64,000 bases of DNA from assembly GCA_016932415.1 (NCBI GenBank), contig JAFGCX010000025.1, positions 1 through 64,000 of the forward strand, given 5' to 3'. Below are positions 43,567 to 53,327 of the stretch, piece after piece. This DNA comes from Candidatus Krumholzibacteriota bacterium (GTDB lineage: Bacteria; Krumholzibacteriota; Krumholzibacteriia; Krumholzibacteriales; Krumholzibacteriaceae). The position numbers were made by a program, and so were the translations under genes. Positions within the stretch are counted from its first letter, which is position 1; each line of letters opens with the position of its first letter. The notes under the pieces were generated by a model, which was given only the letters and a program-made list of their open reading frames with translations, made no database searches and was not told the DNA's origin.

Positions 43567-43620
43567 TGTCAGTACCTCACGCCCGAAGGAGCGACAGCCG
43601 AAGAACTACCGGCATGCCGG

Positions 43621-44157
43621 CTACTCGACCTTTGTTATCTCAACGCTGGTCTGCCTTATGTAATTAGAATCGCCCTCATATTTTACCCTTACTATCACAT
43701 CTGCTTCTGTATCCACATCCCAGGCAGGTCCGCATCTGGCGATCATGGCCATCTCGTAATCATCCGCTTCCGCGGTACCTTCATCCGCGAGCCAGCTACT
43801 CCAGACCTTGCCGCCATTGATCACCCATACGCACTCCACCTCCACCCCCTGGGGAATGGCGGTCGAATCGCAATCGATGATTTTTATATATGCCACCAGG
43901 CTTGTGCAGTCAGGCGGAGTCATCGGCATAAAGTTACGCCACAATTCGCTTGAAAGATATAACCTGGTGCCGTCGATATCCATTGTGTCTGAAATGGTCG
44001 ATATCTCCGGAGGCGTCCCCGTAGGATCGTTGTAAACAAAAGGCCAGGACGGACAGCATCTATGTACAGTACGGGGTTCTTCAAGGCAGGAATTCATAGA
44101 GACGATCAAGATCAACGGAATCATCGCGGCCAGAGTCATTCTGACGGTTGTATTCAT
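43621..44157 (-). CDS. Hypothetical lipoprotein
   Basis: About 178 aa; lipobox MNSC after a hydrophobic run (LAAMIPLILIVSMNSC). Then come RCCPSWPFVYNDP, several aromatic/Pro turns and beta-rich segments (VEVECVWVINGGKVW; ADVIVRVKYEGDSNYIRQT) like an immunoglobulin-type fold. GGAGG precedes the internal ATG by about 8 bases, preferred over an upstream ATG. Six Cys remain in the mature part after the lipidated one, in an envelope setting. Family not recognised. Confidence 0.65.
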   Translation of the reverse strand: MNTTVRMTLAAMIPLILIVSMNSCLEEPRTVHRCCPSWPFVYNDPTGTPPEISTISDTMDIDGTRLYLSSELWRNFMPMTPPDCTSLVAYIKIIDCDSTAIPQGVEVECVWVINGGKVWSSWLADEGTAEADDYEMAMIARCGPAWDVDTEADVIVRVKYEGDSNYIRQTSVEITKVE

Positions 44158-44258
44158 CGCTGACACCTCCAAACATCCTGCCTGGGAGCGCTGACGGATA
44201 ACTCAGCCCGGTGCTACCAGGAATCCGCGCCAGCCACCCCATACAAATGTGGCCTTTC

Positions 44259-44738
44259 CTAAAAGACCATTTTGAAATTAATACCTGAATACGTACTCTT
44301 TCTCCCATCCGGACAGATCACCGGGAAGACCTCGATTCGGGATATTCCCGGAGCATCATCAGTGTCGTGTCCTGCCCTCGTCATATTCAATACTCCGAAG
44401 ACGAGCGAGGCCGTACCGGCTCCACCCATGACAATGGCGAAATCATCGCGCAGATCATCATCGTCAGTCATCGCATAACCTGCCGCTACCAGGCCATACG
44501 ATATTATCCCCGCGGCCACGCCGAAATATCCATTCCTCCGATTGGGCCTGTCGGCTGCCAGTGAGACGGCGTTTGCGACCGAACTCCCTATGTCGATCAC
44601 CAGTATGCCAGCTACAACGTATGATGCTGAAGAATAACTGACCTGTTCTGAAAAAAGTTCGGACGGCAGGAGAATCACTATTGTTATTGCGATGGCCAGG
44701 ATAATTCCCGAAGATGATCGATGCGATATCCGCTTCAT
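44259..44738 (-). CDS. Hypothetical membrane or exported protein
   Basis: About 159 aa from the internal ATG, which has only a weak ribosome site. The N-terminal hydrophobic run IILAIAITIVILLPSELFS could be a signal sequence; two further hydrophobic, Gly/Ala-rich segments (SYVVAGILVIDIGSSVANAV; FGVAAGIISYGLVAAGYAM) suggest membrane insertion. The C-terminus (RIEVFPVICPDGRK) is hydrophilic. No family recognised. Its gene follows the cupin gene on the same strand by about 60 bases. Confidence 0.55.
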   Translation of the reverse strand: MKRISHRSSSGIILAIAITIVILLPSELFSEQVSYSSASYVVAGILVIDIGSSVANAVSLAADRPNRRNGYFGVAAGIISYGLVAAGYAMTDDDDLRDDFAIVMGGAGTASLVFGVLNMTRAGHDTDDAPGISRIEVFPVICPDGRKSTYSGINFKMVF

Positions 44739-44798
44739 AATTGCCCCGTAAAGGAATGCCGGGTCGGTTGGATCCTGATAAATCACATCATGGCCCTG

Positions 44799-45119
44799 TC
44801 AGCATTTCTCAAGAAAGAAAACCAGCACCGCGGAAGAAATGGCTCTGCCCCTGTGTCTGTGGCCCGGACCTTCAGGGATAAAAATACCATCGCCCGTCTT
44901 GTATATGACCTTCTCACCAGTATATTCGATTTCCATCTTACCTTCAAGAAGATAGCCGTGATGCCCTTTCTCACACCAGTGAAGAGGCATTTCTCTTGAA
45001 TACTCGACCAGCCTCATCCGCATTCCGTCCTGGTCGATATATTTGTGCCGTACACCTTCCATTGGAGATTCCCACTCCAGTGAATCAAAATCGATTTTAC
45101 GCGCAGTCATTTCGCTCAC
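44799..45119 (-). CDS. Cupin-domain protein
   Basis: 106 aa, a single small cupin: motif 1 like REMPLHWCEKGHHGYLLEGKMEIEY with His and Glu metal ligand candidates, and motif 2 GDGIFIPEGPGHRHRG with the late His pair. No signal peptide. Substrate unknown. Lies just 12 bases downstream of the hybrid-kinase gene, possibly the last member of that signalling transcript. Confidence 0.8.
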   Translation of the reverse strand: MSEMTARKIDFDSLEWESPMEGVRHKYIDQDGMRMRLVEYSREMPLHWCEKGHHGYLLEGKMEIEYTGEKVIYKTGDGIFIPEGPGHRHRGRAISSAVLVFFLEKC

Positions 45120-45131
45120 CTCTGTGACAGA

Positions 45132-46844
45132 CTATTGTTTCTCGACCTGTTTCTGATCGAGGATATCACGTAATTTTACAGCCAGGTTATTAACAGAAAA
45201 CGGTTTTTGTATAAATTCCCTGTCCTCTTCAAGAATCCCATCGGCGCCTGCCATGTCCGCGGAGTGCCCCGACATAAACAAAACACTGACTCCGGGATGA
45301 CGTTTTTCAACCAGCTTTGCCAATTCGACGCCGTTCATCTCCGGCATAACAAGATCGGTTATCAACAGATCGACCGTGCTGACCCTGGCATCTATCACCT
45401 GGAGCGCCTCCTCCGGGGTGAAAGCGGTCAATACCTCATATCCCAATGATTCCAGCATCTTTCTCGTCAGTTTAAGCAGGCGCGGCTCGTCTTCGACTAG
45501 GAGCACCGTTTCCTCCCCATGAAGCGAAGATGTCCGCGAGATATCATTTATTTCCTCCCCCTTCAACGAGATAAACCTCGGAAAATATATCTCGAATTTC
45601 GTTCCGGCTCCGGGTTTGCTTGCCACTGTGATATCACCGTTGTTCTGTTTCACTATGCCATATACAGTGGAAAGCCCCAGGCCTGTACCCTTGCCTATCT
45701 CTTTGGTCGTAAAGAAAGGTTCGAACAGATGCGACAGTGTCTCATCGTCCATACCGGATCCGCTGTCCTGGACCATAAGCCTGACATACTCGCCGGGTTG
45801 AAGGTCGGGGGAGCTATCCCCGGAATCAGCATCGATGACGACATTGGAAGTACTGATCACTACTTCGCCCGCACCATCTATAGCGTCACGGGCATTTATG
45901 CAGAGGTTCGCCAGTATCTGGTCGATCTGGCCTGGATCCATTTTGACCTGCCAGAGGCCTTCCCCGGGTATCCAGACAAGCCCTGTATCCTCACCGATAA
46001 GACGTTGCAGCATTTTCAGCATGCCGGTCATTGTCTCATTCATATCTATGACTTTACGTCTGACCGGCTGCCTGCGTGCGAAAGCCAGCAACTGCCTTGT
46101 AAGATCAGCGGAGCGGTGCGCCGCTTCCTGTATTTCCCTGATATCGGCATATAACTGATCCCCGGGGTCCAGCTGTAATAACGCCAGTTCGCTGTATCCC
46201 AGGATAACGCCAAGTATATTGTTGAAATCGTGCGCGATCCCCCCTGCCAGACGCCCGACCGATTCCATCTTCTGAGCCTGGATCATCTGTTCTTTATAAT
46301 TAAGCCGCTCCTTTTCGAGCCGCTTGCGTTCTATAAGCTCCTGTTCCAGGCTGCGGTTCGACTCCTCGACCTCAAGCATTTTTTCTTCCAGCTTGCGGAT
46401 GAGAGCAGTATTGTAATTTTTATAGAATACCGACTCTTCCATAACCTGCTTATTCGCGACCGGCTTTTTCGTCTCGAAATTCTCCAGTATCTCAAGAAGG
46501 ATCGCGAGAAACTTATCCGGTCCGGTAGGTTTGATTATGAATCGATCGGCTCCAAGGTTGAGAGCTAACTCTTCATCTTTAGGATCGGTATAAGTCGCTG
46601 TATAAAATATGAAGGGAATCTCTTTCAGTTTCTCGTCCCGCTTCCATTCACGGCAGAGGGCATACCCGTCCATCACCGGCATGAGGATGTCGCTGACTAT
46701 CATATCCGGTGGATTAAGCCTCGCTTGTTCCAGTGCTTTTTTTCCGTTTGAAGCCTGATCGACCTGAAACCCGTTGGCAGAAAGAAGGACCTGCAACATA
46801 TAAAGATTTTGCTCGTCGTCATCGACAATGAGTAATCTAGCCAT
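45132..46844 (-). CDS. Hybrid sensor kinase: receiver-HisKA-HATPase-receiver
   Basis: 570 aa. N-terminal receiver (LLIVDDDEQN; phospho-acceptor Asp in MIVSDILMPVMDGY), a coiled linker, HisKA with phospho-His in GGIAHDFNNILGVILGYSEL, a complete HATPase (INARDAIDGAGEV; DSGSGMD; GKGTGLGLSTVYGIV) and a C-terminal receiver (LLVEDEPR; DLLITDLVMPEMNG). No membrane segment: a cytosolic phosphorelay node. The ATG overlaps the end of the upstream receiver gene by 8 bases with GGGAG ahead of it; a longer frame upstream lies inside that gene and is not used. Output partner unknown. Confidence 0.88.
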   Translation of the reverse strand: MARLLIVDDDEQNLYMLQVLLSANGFQVDQASNGKKALEQARLNPPDMIVSDILMPVMDGYALCREWKRDEKLKEIPFIFYTATYTDPKDEELALNLGADRFIIKPTGPDKFLAILLEILENFETKKPVANKQVMEESVFYKNYNTALIRKLEEKMLEVEESNRSLEQELIERKRLEKERLNYKEQMIQAQKMESVGRLAGGIAHDFNNILGVILGYSELALLQLDPGDQLYADIREIQEAAHRSADLTRQLLAFARRQPVRRKVIDMNETMTGMLKMLQRLIGEDTGLVWIPGEGLWQVKMDPGQIDQILANLCINARDAIDGAGEVVISTSNVVIDADSGDSSPDLQPGEYVRLMVQDSGSGMDDETLSHLFEPFFTTKEIGKGTGLGLSTVYGIVKQNNGDITVASKPGAGTKFEIYFPRFISLKGEEINDISRTSSLHGEETVLLVEDEPRLLKLTRKMLESLGYEVLTAFTPEEALQVIDARVSTVDLLITDLVMPEMNGVELAKLVEKRHPGVSVLFMSGHSADMAGADGILEEDREFIQKPFSVNNLAVKLRDILDQKQVEKQ

Positions 46845-47241
46845 CGCTTTCTCCCTTCCCCGCGGCCTTTTTCCCGGCAGGCAGGTACTTTTCGAACTCT
46901 GAGACGAATGTCGCGGGATTGATCGGCTTTTCGATATACCCGGCGCATCCCGCGTCCATAATACGTTCCCTGTCACCAGGCATGGCGTACGAAGTGACCG
47001 CAACAATGGGGATTTTTTTGAGCTTCTGATCGCGCGCGAGTTCTCGCGCGATAGCATATCCATCCATAACGGGCAGCTGTATATCGAGCAGGATCAGATC
47101 GGGGACGATCTCGCGGACCATTGAAATGCCTGTTTTTCCATCCATCGCTTCCACTACTCTATATCCGGAATTTTTAAGTATAAATGAGATAAGATATGCG
47201 TTTTTTTCATTGTCCTCGATCAACAGGATCGTGGGTTTCAT
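46837..47241 (-). CDS. Single-domain response regulator (CheY/DivK-like)
   Basis: 134 aa receiver with all key residues: acidic pair Glu-Asp in LLIEDNEKN, phospho-acceptor Asp in [14 protein letters not shown], Thr in AVTSYAMPG and Lys in YIEKPINP. No output domain. It overlaps the sensor kinase upstream by 4 bases (ATGA) and the hybrid kinase downstream by 8 bases, so the three are translationally coupled. Probably the phosphoryl shuttle between the two kinases. Confidence 0.92.
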   Translation of the reverse strand: MKPTILLIEDNEKNAYLISFILKNSGYRVVEAMDGKTGISMVREIVPDLILLDIQLPVMDGYAIARELARDQKLKKIPIVAVTSYAMPGDRERIMDAGCAGYIEKPINPATFVSEFEKYLPAGKKAAGKGESDG

Positions 47242-49643
47242 GCTTCAGCCCTTTCAACAGGTAATGTAAATATAAAGCAGCTGCCTTTTCCGTACTCGCT
47301 CTCGACAATGATGCTACCTCCCATCGACTCTGCCAGTCGCCTGGATATCGATAGCCCAAGACCTGTCCCTTCATACTTCCTCGTTGTGCCGGTATCTGCC
47401 TGACGGAATGGTTTGAAGAGAGTCTCGATATCTTCCTCCTTGATGCCTATTCCCGTATCTGTTATCCGCGTTTTCAGAAACCCGTCCGCGAACGAGCATT
47501 CGATCCGGACTTCTCCCCGCTCGGTGAATTTGACCGCGTTGCTGAGCAGATTCAATAACACCTGCTGCACACGTCTTGAGTCACCCTTTATCATTCCAAT
47601 ATCCGGATTGACCATTTCGGTGATTTTCAATCCCTTTTTATCAGCCAGCGGGTTGATTTTCTGAATGCTGTCGCGTATGACTTCCCGCATATCGAATCCC
47701 TCATACGCAAGTTCGACATGGCCTGCTTCTATCTTTGAGATGTCGAGAACGTCATTTATCAGATCGAGAAGATGTTGCGCGCTTTCCTGTACCATTACAA
47801 GCTGCTTTTTCTGTTCGGGAGTCAACGTTCCGACCAGGCCCATGAGCAGGATCCCCGAGAATCCGATTATGGAATTGAGCGGTGTGCGCAGCTCATGCGA
47901 CATCGTCGCGAGAAATGCCGATTTAAGGCGGTCCGACTCTTCCGCGTGATCCAGGGCTATTTCCAGTTCAGCAGTACGCTCTTCAACCCGGTGTTCCAAC
48001 TCCGCGGCATGCCGCTGCAGATCCTGATGCAGGCGACGGATCTCTTCATTCGCTCTTATGCGCTCTGTTATGTCAGTGCCTACGCTGAGTATTTCCGAGA
48101 CCTGGCCATCAGGTCCCAGTACGACCCGGTTGGTCCAGCTGATCCAGACCCGTTCGCCATTGCGCCGGATATTCTCATTAATATTCTGTTCGAATTCTTT
48201 CGGATCGGCGCATATCTGCTCCATCAACAGTCTCAGATCGCGTCCATCACTTTCAGTCGTGGGAACGATTGTTCCTATTACATGCTTCCCTGTTATCTCG
48301 CCGGTGGAATAACCAAAGAAACTCTGGCCGAACTCATTGAGAAAAGTGATCTCTCCTTCGGAATTCCAGCGAAGGATTATACTATTGGCCTGTTCGACAA
48401 GCTCGCGGTATTTCCGTTCGCTCTCGGCAAGCTGCTCTTCCGTTATTTTTCGGTTCGTTATATCCCGCACTATCGATTGAACAAGTACCTCTCCGCCGAG
48501 TTCCAACTGGTTGAGACTTACCTCTGCCATGAACCGTGTTCCGTCCAGGCGTCTGTGTTCCCATTCAAAAAACTGGTGTCCTTCTTCATTTGCCAGCCTG
48601 ATTTTCTCAAGAGCTTTCTTTTTCGAATTCTGGCCATCAGGCTGAACGTCTGGAGAAAATTTATATGGAGGAACACCGATTATCTCATCCCTCCCGCATC
48701 CAAACATGGCAAGAGTCTTCGCGTTACAGTCAATAAACCGGTCTCCGCGCATAAGCAGGATCGCGTCACCCGCAGTCTCGAACAAAGTCCGGTACTTCAG
48801 TTCGCTCTCGAGCAATGCCTGTTTTATATTTTCCTGCTCTGTGATATCCCGGACAGTTTCGATCGCTCCCGAACGATTTCCTTCCTTGTCGAATATAGGC
48901 GCGGCAACGCCCCACAGGTGGGCACCCTCTCCGTTCCTCAGACGTGGAATGAACGACTCGGCATAGATCGAATCACGTTCCCGCCTGACGTACTTGTAAT
49001 TTTTCTCCATTTCGGGAAACGATAGGTCGAGCAGGTCGATAAGGATAGGACGTCTTTCTCCAAAAAATGGTTCGGCATAAGCATGATCACCTTTGCCGAG
49101 CATCGCTTTCTTACTTACGCCTGTCATGATTTCGCAGGCGCGGTTCCATGCTATGATCCGTCTATCCTGATCGATAACAAATGTCGCGTCGGGTAGAAAT
49201 TCTATGATGTTTAAGAGCTGTTGCTGCAAGGCTCGGTTGGCCGATTCGGTGTGCATGCAGTCCGTTATATCATGGAGGATTACCAGCAGGTTCTGATCCT
49301 GTTTGATCCAAGTGCTGAATTCGATTGGAAAAAGGGTGCCATCCTTTCTCATTATCGTGCATTCAACGGTGCTGGCTTCGTCGGTCTTAAAAAAACCTTC
49401 TCCTACCCCGTCACCTGTTGTATTTTCAGGGATCAAAAGATCTTCGATCGTGAGCGAGAGAAGTTCCTCGCTGGAATACCCTGTCAACTCGGTTCCCCGC
49501 CGGTTAGCGGCAATTATCTTCCCATCAGCGCTGGTTACAAGCAATCCATCGGGGGATTCATCGAAAAATTTCCGATATATTTCCGTGGGAAGCGCTCCCC
49601 GGATATGTTTTCCCGCTTCACTTCGAATCCCAGCTTTTTTCAT
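47238..49643 (-). CDS. Multi-PAS sensor histidine kinase
   Basis: 801 aa. Four PAS units in a row (about residues 20-135, 140-265, 275-395 and 405-525; for example [25 protein letters not shown]), a coiled coil, HisKA with phospho-His in [19 protein letters not shown], and HATPase ([37 protein letters not shown]). No membrane helices, so it senses an internal signal such as redox, oxygen or a small ligand. First gene of the overlapping three-gene signalling locus. The ribosome site is weak. Confidence 0.92.
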   Translation of the reverse strand: MKKAGIRSEAGKHIRGALPTEIYRKFFDESPDGLLVTSADGKIIAANRRGTELTGYSSEELLSLTIEDLLIPENTTGDGVGEGFFKTDEASTVECTIMRKDGTLFPIEFSTWIKQDQNLLVILHDITDCMHTESANRALQQQLLNIIEFLPDATFVIDQDRRIIAWNRACEIMTGVSKKAMLGKGDHAYAEPFFGERRPILIDLLDLSFPEMEKNYKYVRRERDSIYAESFIPRLRNGEGAHLWGVAAPIFDKEGNRSGAIETVRDITEQENIKQALLESELKYRTLFETAGDAILLMRGDRFIDCNAKTLAMFGCGRDEIIGVPPYKFSPDVQPDGQNSKKKALEKIRLANEEGHQFFEWEHRRLDGTRFMAEVSLNQLELGGEVLVQSIVRDITNRKITEEQLAESERKYRELVEQANSIILRWNSEGEITFLNEFGQSFFGYSTGEITGKHVIGTIVPTTESDGRDLRLLMEQICADPKEFEQNINENIRRNGERVWISWTNRVVLGPDGQVSEILSVGTDITERIRANEEIRRLHQDLQRHAAELEHRVEERTAELEIALDHAEESDRLKSAFLATMSHELRTPLNSIIGFSGILLMGLVGTLTPEQKKQLVMVQESAQHLLDLINDVLDISKIEAGHVELAYEGFDMREVIRDSIQKINPLADKKGLKITEMVNPDIGMIKGDSRRVQQVLLNLLSNAVKFTERGEVRIECSFADGFLKTRITDTGIGIKEEDIETLFKPFRQADTGTTRKYEGTGLGLSISRRLAESMGGSIIVESEYGKGSCFIFTLPVERAEA

Positions 49644-49658
49644 CGCAATTCTCGCTTC

Positions 49659-49856
49659 TCAGGACCTGTCCCTGGAGATTCCCTTGCTCATTTTGAAGCC
49701 GATCAGGAAAATCGCAAGCCCCGCTATTACTCCCGGAAAGCCGACTTGGTATATGGCCTGGTCTGAAAGGTGATTGAGAATATGAATAAGGGCGGCGATG
49801 ATCACAACACTACCGAAAACGATCAGGACCTGACCGATAGACGATCCGTTTTTCAT
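49659..49856 (-). CDS. Small two-helix membrane protein
   Basis: 65 aa with GGGGGAT ahead of the ATG. Two hydrophobic helices (VLIVFGSVVIIAALIHIL and FPGVIAGLAIFLIGF) flanked by charged ends. No family recognised. It lies 15 bases upstream of the multi-PAS kinase gene on the same strand, so it may be co-expressed and could relate to that sensor. Confidence 0.6.
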   Translation of the reverse strand: MKNGSSIGQVLIVFGSVVIIAALIHILNHLSDQAIYQVGFPGVIAGLAIFLIGFKMSKGISRDRS

Positions 49857-49946
49857 GATAATATATCCCCCTGTTACCCGTTCAATATATCACCTTTCGC
49901 GAAACCTATCATTAAAAATCTGTTTCCGATCGAGGCTGGGGTTGAT

Positions 49947-51077
49947 TCAAGTTGTCGCTATCCATTCTGCCATAACCTCGAGCGAAAGGCCGATATTGCC
50001 GACTTGGCAGTGATTCTGGCCCTGTTCTTCTTTCGTGAATACCCTGCTTGTCACGCTTTTCGCGTTCTTCAACGCTTTTATCTGCATGTCAAGCATCTTG
50101 AAAGGAATGAAATGATCGTCTCTCCCCGTCATCAGGAGAACATCCTGAGTGACCAGGTCGGAATGAATATTCTGTTCGTTAAGATCGAGGTATATCTGGA
50201 GAGCATCGAGAGGCTTGTCTTTCCTGGTAATATACTTCAAATGATCTACCATCCACGGGGCCATGCCATCTCTTTTTTCGAATTTCATCGTGGCCATCTT
50301 ATCCATGAAATCCCTGCAATGTTCGATGCACCACAGATGAAGATGCCTGAGTACCGGCGGCATGCTTTTCATATAATCGATCGCGTGTCCGGACGAGATC
50401 ACTCGTTCGATCCGGTGTTCAAGCGCCGCGGCCCTCAAGCATAACCACCCACCGAGCGACAGGCCGATAAGTGTGCATCTCCCGGTATCAAGATAGTTTA
50501 TGACCGCGCTGACAGGCTTTTCCCATTCGTATATCAGAGGCAATCCGTATTTTCTCAATGCCGCACCCTGTCCTGGACCTTCGAACCCTATCACCTCGTA
50601 GCCAAGTTCCGAAAAATATTTCATCATTGAAAACCACTCTTCGATAAATGAATCGAATCCCCCGTGCATCAGGATCGTGCCTTTTTTTCCAGCTGCCGGG
50701 GGGATCCTCATTACCGGGAGGAAAGCGCCTTCGTAAGGCACCGTCAGTCTCTCGATCTTTTCACTCGCGAAGGCGGTGTCAAAAAGATCGAGGAACCTGT
50801 TATATACCTTATCTTTTTCGGAGTCCCTGGCCTTTATATAGAATTCGGCCGCTCGATAATAAAAAGCCGCGTTGATCAGCCTCTCTTCTCCAAGCGCTTC
50901 CTCACCCAGGCTTACCATCACGTTTTTCCAGTCTTTGAAGCTCCTGATTTTCCTTCCCGCTTTTTCCATATCCTCGCGTCTCGCGTACCCCAGCGAGTAC
51001 CACCTGTTAAGCTGGAAGTTAAAAAGCTGCTTTCTGTGGAACTCGCGATATCCGACGGGAAAATCGAATTCGATCAT
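49947..51077 (-). CDS. Alpha/beta hydrolase (FrsA/DHPON-hydrolase-like)
   Basis: 376 aa. An N-terminal helical cap (about residues 1-120) precedes the hydrolase core. Nucleophile elbow GLSLGGWLC, oxyanion region HGGFDSFIEEW, the acid in GRDDHFIPF and the His in QNHCQVGN form the triad. The layout with an N-terminal cap and GFEGPGQGAALR is that of FrsA and 2,6-dihydroxypseudooxynicotine hydrolase relatives. No signal peptide. Substrate unknown; it is separate from its neighbours. Confidence 0.85.
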   Translation of the reverse strand: MIEFDFPVGYREFHRKQLFNFQLNRWYSLGYARREDMEKAGRKIRSFKDWKNVMVSLGEEALGEERLINAAFYYRAAEFYIKARDSEKDKVYNRFLDLFDTAFASEKIERLTVPYEGAFLPVMRIPPAAGKKGTILMHGGFDSFIEEWFSMMKYFSELGYEVIGFEGPGQGAALRKYGLPLIYEWEKPVSAVINYLDTGRCTLIGLSLGGWLCLRAAALEHRIERVISSGHAIDYMKSMPPVLRHLHLWCIEHCRDFMDKMATMKFEKRDGMAPWMVDHLKYITRKDKPLDALQIYLDLNEQNIHSDLVTQDVLLMTGRDDHFIPFKMLDMQIKALKNAKSVTSRVFTKEEQGQNHCQVGNIGLSLEVMAEWIATT

Positions 51078-51110
51078 TTAAAACTCTCTTTTCGAGCTTT
51101 TCGCCCCATC

Positions 51111-51581
51111 CTACTCATCCTCCGACCCATGCTTCTCGACTCTTTTCGCGTAATCTCCCCTCCTCAGATGGAGAACGACGTTCTCAATCAGAAAGACTCC
51201 GACAAGGACGATCAGCACCAGAAGCGTTACGATAATTGCGGCCATATTGTACTCCAGAGCTATCATTGCTCCTATCGCGGCGAGCATCCAGATCCCCGCC
51301 GCTGAAGTGACCCCCTGTATCAACCCTTCGCGCGCCAGCATCACGCCTGCTCCGAGGAATCCGATACCCGTGACGACCTGCCCGAGTACTCTCGCTGGAT
51401 CACCCGTTGAACCGGCCGTCACGCTTCCGAGACGGACGAACAGCATCGTGCCGAGACAGATCAGAATACTTGTGCGAATGCCGGCAGGTTTCCCGCGAAG
51501 CTGACGTTCAATACCAATCAGCGCTCCGCAGAGACTTGCCAGTCCTACCGCTATCCAGAAATCAAGCCTGGTTGGATCCAT
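51111..51581 (-). CDS. MgtC/SapB family membrane protein
   Basis: 156 aa. The MgtC N-terminal domain is clear: LCGALIGIERQLRGKPAGIRTSILICLGTMLF, TGIGFLGAGVMLAREG and GVTSAAGIWMLAAIGAMIALE, with four membrane helices. The C-terminal soluble domain of virulence MgtC is absent. Some relatives affect magnesium-limited growth or ATP synthase. GGAGG precedes the ATG. Confidence 0.92.
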   Translation of the reverse strand: MDPTRLDFWIAVGLASLCGALIGIERQLRGKPAGIRTSILICLGTMLFVRLGSVTAGSTGDPARVLGQVVTGIGFLGAGVMLAREGLIQGVTSAAGIWMLAAIGAMIALEYNMAAIIVTLLVLIVLVGVFLIENVVLHLRRGDYAKRVEKHGSEDE

Positions 51582-51707
51582 TGGTCATTTACCTCCGATG
51601 ATCAGCCTTTTTACAGCTCACTGTCTGATCTTATTCAAAGTCTGCGTTCCTTTCCTCGCCATTGCAGAGCATTCTTATCATCCTTTTCTTCATCATGACC
51701 CGCCTGA

Positions 51708-52151
51708 TTAAAGGATTGAATCCATCCTGGCTTCACCCTGCCTGCTTTTTACAAACATGATCGATTCGTAAATAACGATTGCCAGCAAAGAGCCGGCGGC
51801 ACTTGCGATTATGTCATACGGATCAAAGTGCGTACTCGCTCCCCACATCGGCTTTATCTCCTCTATCGCCAGAATTATGAATATAAGAACGGAACTGATC
51901 CACACGAACAATCTTCCATATTTCGGGTCCCTTGTCAGAATTGCGTTCACGAAAGCGAGGCTTATAAGCCACGCGGCCAGGAAATTCGGCAGACAACCGG
52001 TCAATAATCTCAACGCGGTTATGTGGGAGAAAGAGGGTCTTAAGACTTCTTTGTTGAAAGAGATCAGCCCGAATAAAGCGGCGAAAAGGACCGCGTTTAT
52101 AACAATGATCCTTTTTTTGCTTTTTCGCTCGATATTTCCTTTCATCATCAA
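51708..52151 (-). CDS. Small integral membrane protein
   Basis: 147 aa with four hydrophobic segments (VINAVLFAALFGLISF; LTGCLPNFLAAWLISLAFVN; LFVWISSVLIFIILAIEEI; IASAAGSLLAIVIYESIMF). A VanZ-like layout (E-x2-P-x-W, then FDPYDIIASAAGSLLAI) is suggestive: VanZ proteins have a comparable DxxDxxxN/AxxG segment. Starts directly after the lipocalin stop codon; two adjacent ATGs are possible. Confidence 0.6.
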   Translation of the reverse strand: MMMKGNIERKSKKRIIVINAVLFAALFGLISFNKEVLRPSFSHITALRLLTGCLPNFLAAWLISLAFVNAILTRDPKYGRLFVWISSVLIFIILAIEEIKPMWGASTHFDPYDIIASAAGSLLAIVIYESIMFVKSRQGEARMDSIL

Positions 52152-52694
52152 TCACCGCTCCTCGACTGGCTGAATCGACCTGTCCTGTTTTACATAGATC
52201 AACTTGTCTGTTTCAAACCCGAGTGAATCCGCTTTCCTGACGAAGATGTCGATCAAATCCTTTTCAACTTCAGGCGTTCTCGACAAAAACCAGAGGTACG
52301 ATTTGTCCGACCCTGAAATAAAAGCATACTGGTAGTTTTCCCTGTCCAGATCAAAAATGACATACGACCCGTAAAACGGTCCAAAAAACGATACTTTCAG
52401 GTATCCGGTACTCTCCTGCTTAACGAAGTAAGCTTTCCCCTCCGCTTCTTTCCAACTCTTCCTGCTGACGGAGAATCCTCTGTTGACTATTTTTACGCCG
52501 CCGTCATCGTGCATCGAATACTCGGCGGTGACATTATCAAGGCCCCTCTCGAACGAATGATCAAGGCGGGCGATCTCATACCATTTTCCAAGATACCTGT
52601 TCAGTTCGAAACCTTCGACCGGACTGACATTCTCTGGAATCCCCAGGCACCCCGGCAGCAGAAGCAGCAGAACCCCGGCAATGGATATTCTCAT
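52152..52694 (-). CDS. blc: Outer membrane lipocalin (Blc-like)
   Basis: 180 aa lipoprotein with lipobox LPGC. The lipocalin GxW motif is present (YLGKWYEIARLDHSFERGL), followed by TAEYSMHDDGGVKIVNRGFS, GYLKVSFFGPFYGSYVIFDLD and YLWFLSRTPEVEKD, all as in bacterial Blc. It binds lysophospholipids or other lipids and helps envelope maintenance in E. coli. Overlaps or abuts the small membrane protein downstream. Confidence 0.95.
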   Translation of the reverse strand: MRISIAGVLLLLLPGCLGIPENVSPVEGFELNRYLGKWYEIARLDHSFERGLDNVTAEYSMHDDGGVKIVNRGFSVSRKSWKEAEGKAYFVKQESTGYLKVSFFGPFYGSYVIFDLDRENYQYAFISGSDKSYLWFLSRTPEVEKDLIDIFVRKADSLGFETDKLIYVKQDRSIQPVEER

Positions 52695-52727
52695 AACTTC
52701 CTCCTCTGACGCATTTCTATATCTCTG

Positions 52728-53324
52728 TCATTTTGCCATCCACAGCCTTATACCATCAAGTATCATCTGGACGCTCATTGAAAGTACTATCAGCCCGGTC
52801 AATCGTATCAGGGCTCCAAGAATATTGAATTTCGCGAGGCCTTTGCTGATCGAAAATGACATGAACATAAGGATCATATTGACCGCGAGGGCAGACAGAG
52901 TGGAGAGTGAAGTCACGATGACTCCCTGGTTTATGCTCATCGTGATCATCACCGTTATAGTCGCCGGACCTGCTATCATTGGACAGGCAAGAGGAACGAT
53001 AGAAATGTCGGAAAACCTGTCGTGCCCATCCTGCCTGAAAAAGACACCTTTACTGAGAGCTCCGAATCCAGCCCAGAACAGAACGATCCCTCCCGCTATT
53101 TTCAACGAATAAAAATCTATGTGAAAGATCTTTCTCAGAATAAATTCTCCGGCTACCATCGAAAGCATCAGGATAAGAAAGGCTACGATGGTGGATTTTA
53201 TGGCGACGGGGATTATTTCCTTCCGTTCCTCCTCGGACGCGAATACCGAGAGCATCGACACCTTGCTGACGGGATTGATCAGCGCGAGAATGTACAGCAT
53301 GTTAATCAAAATCGCTTTGACCAC
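52728..53324 (-). CDS. MarC family integral membrane protein
   Basis: 198 aa, about six membrane helices. Typical MarC segments: ALINPVSKVSMLSV, FHIDFYSLKIAGGIVLFWAGF and SIVPLACPMIAGPATITVMI. The start is GTG, three bases after the stop of the DUF169 gene, with that gene's end (AAGGGAGAG) acting as ribosome site, so translation is coupled. Proposed role in small-solute or amino-acid export is not settled. Confidence 0.92.
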   Translation of the reverse strand: MVKAILINMLYILALINPVSKVSMLSVFASEEERKEIIPVAIKSTIVAFLILMLSMVAGEFILRKIFHIDFYSLKIAGGIVLFWAGFGALSKGVFFRQDGHDRFSDISIVPLACPMIAGPATITVMITMSINQGVIVTSLSTLSALAVNMILMFMSFSISKGLAKFNILGALIRLTGLIVLSMSVQMILDGIRLWMAK

Positions 53325-53327
53325 TTT

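Noticed and set aside
47772-49025. Plus-strand 417-codon open frame
   Set aside because: Antisense of the multi-PAS kinase gene, whose domains are unambiguous.
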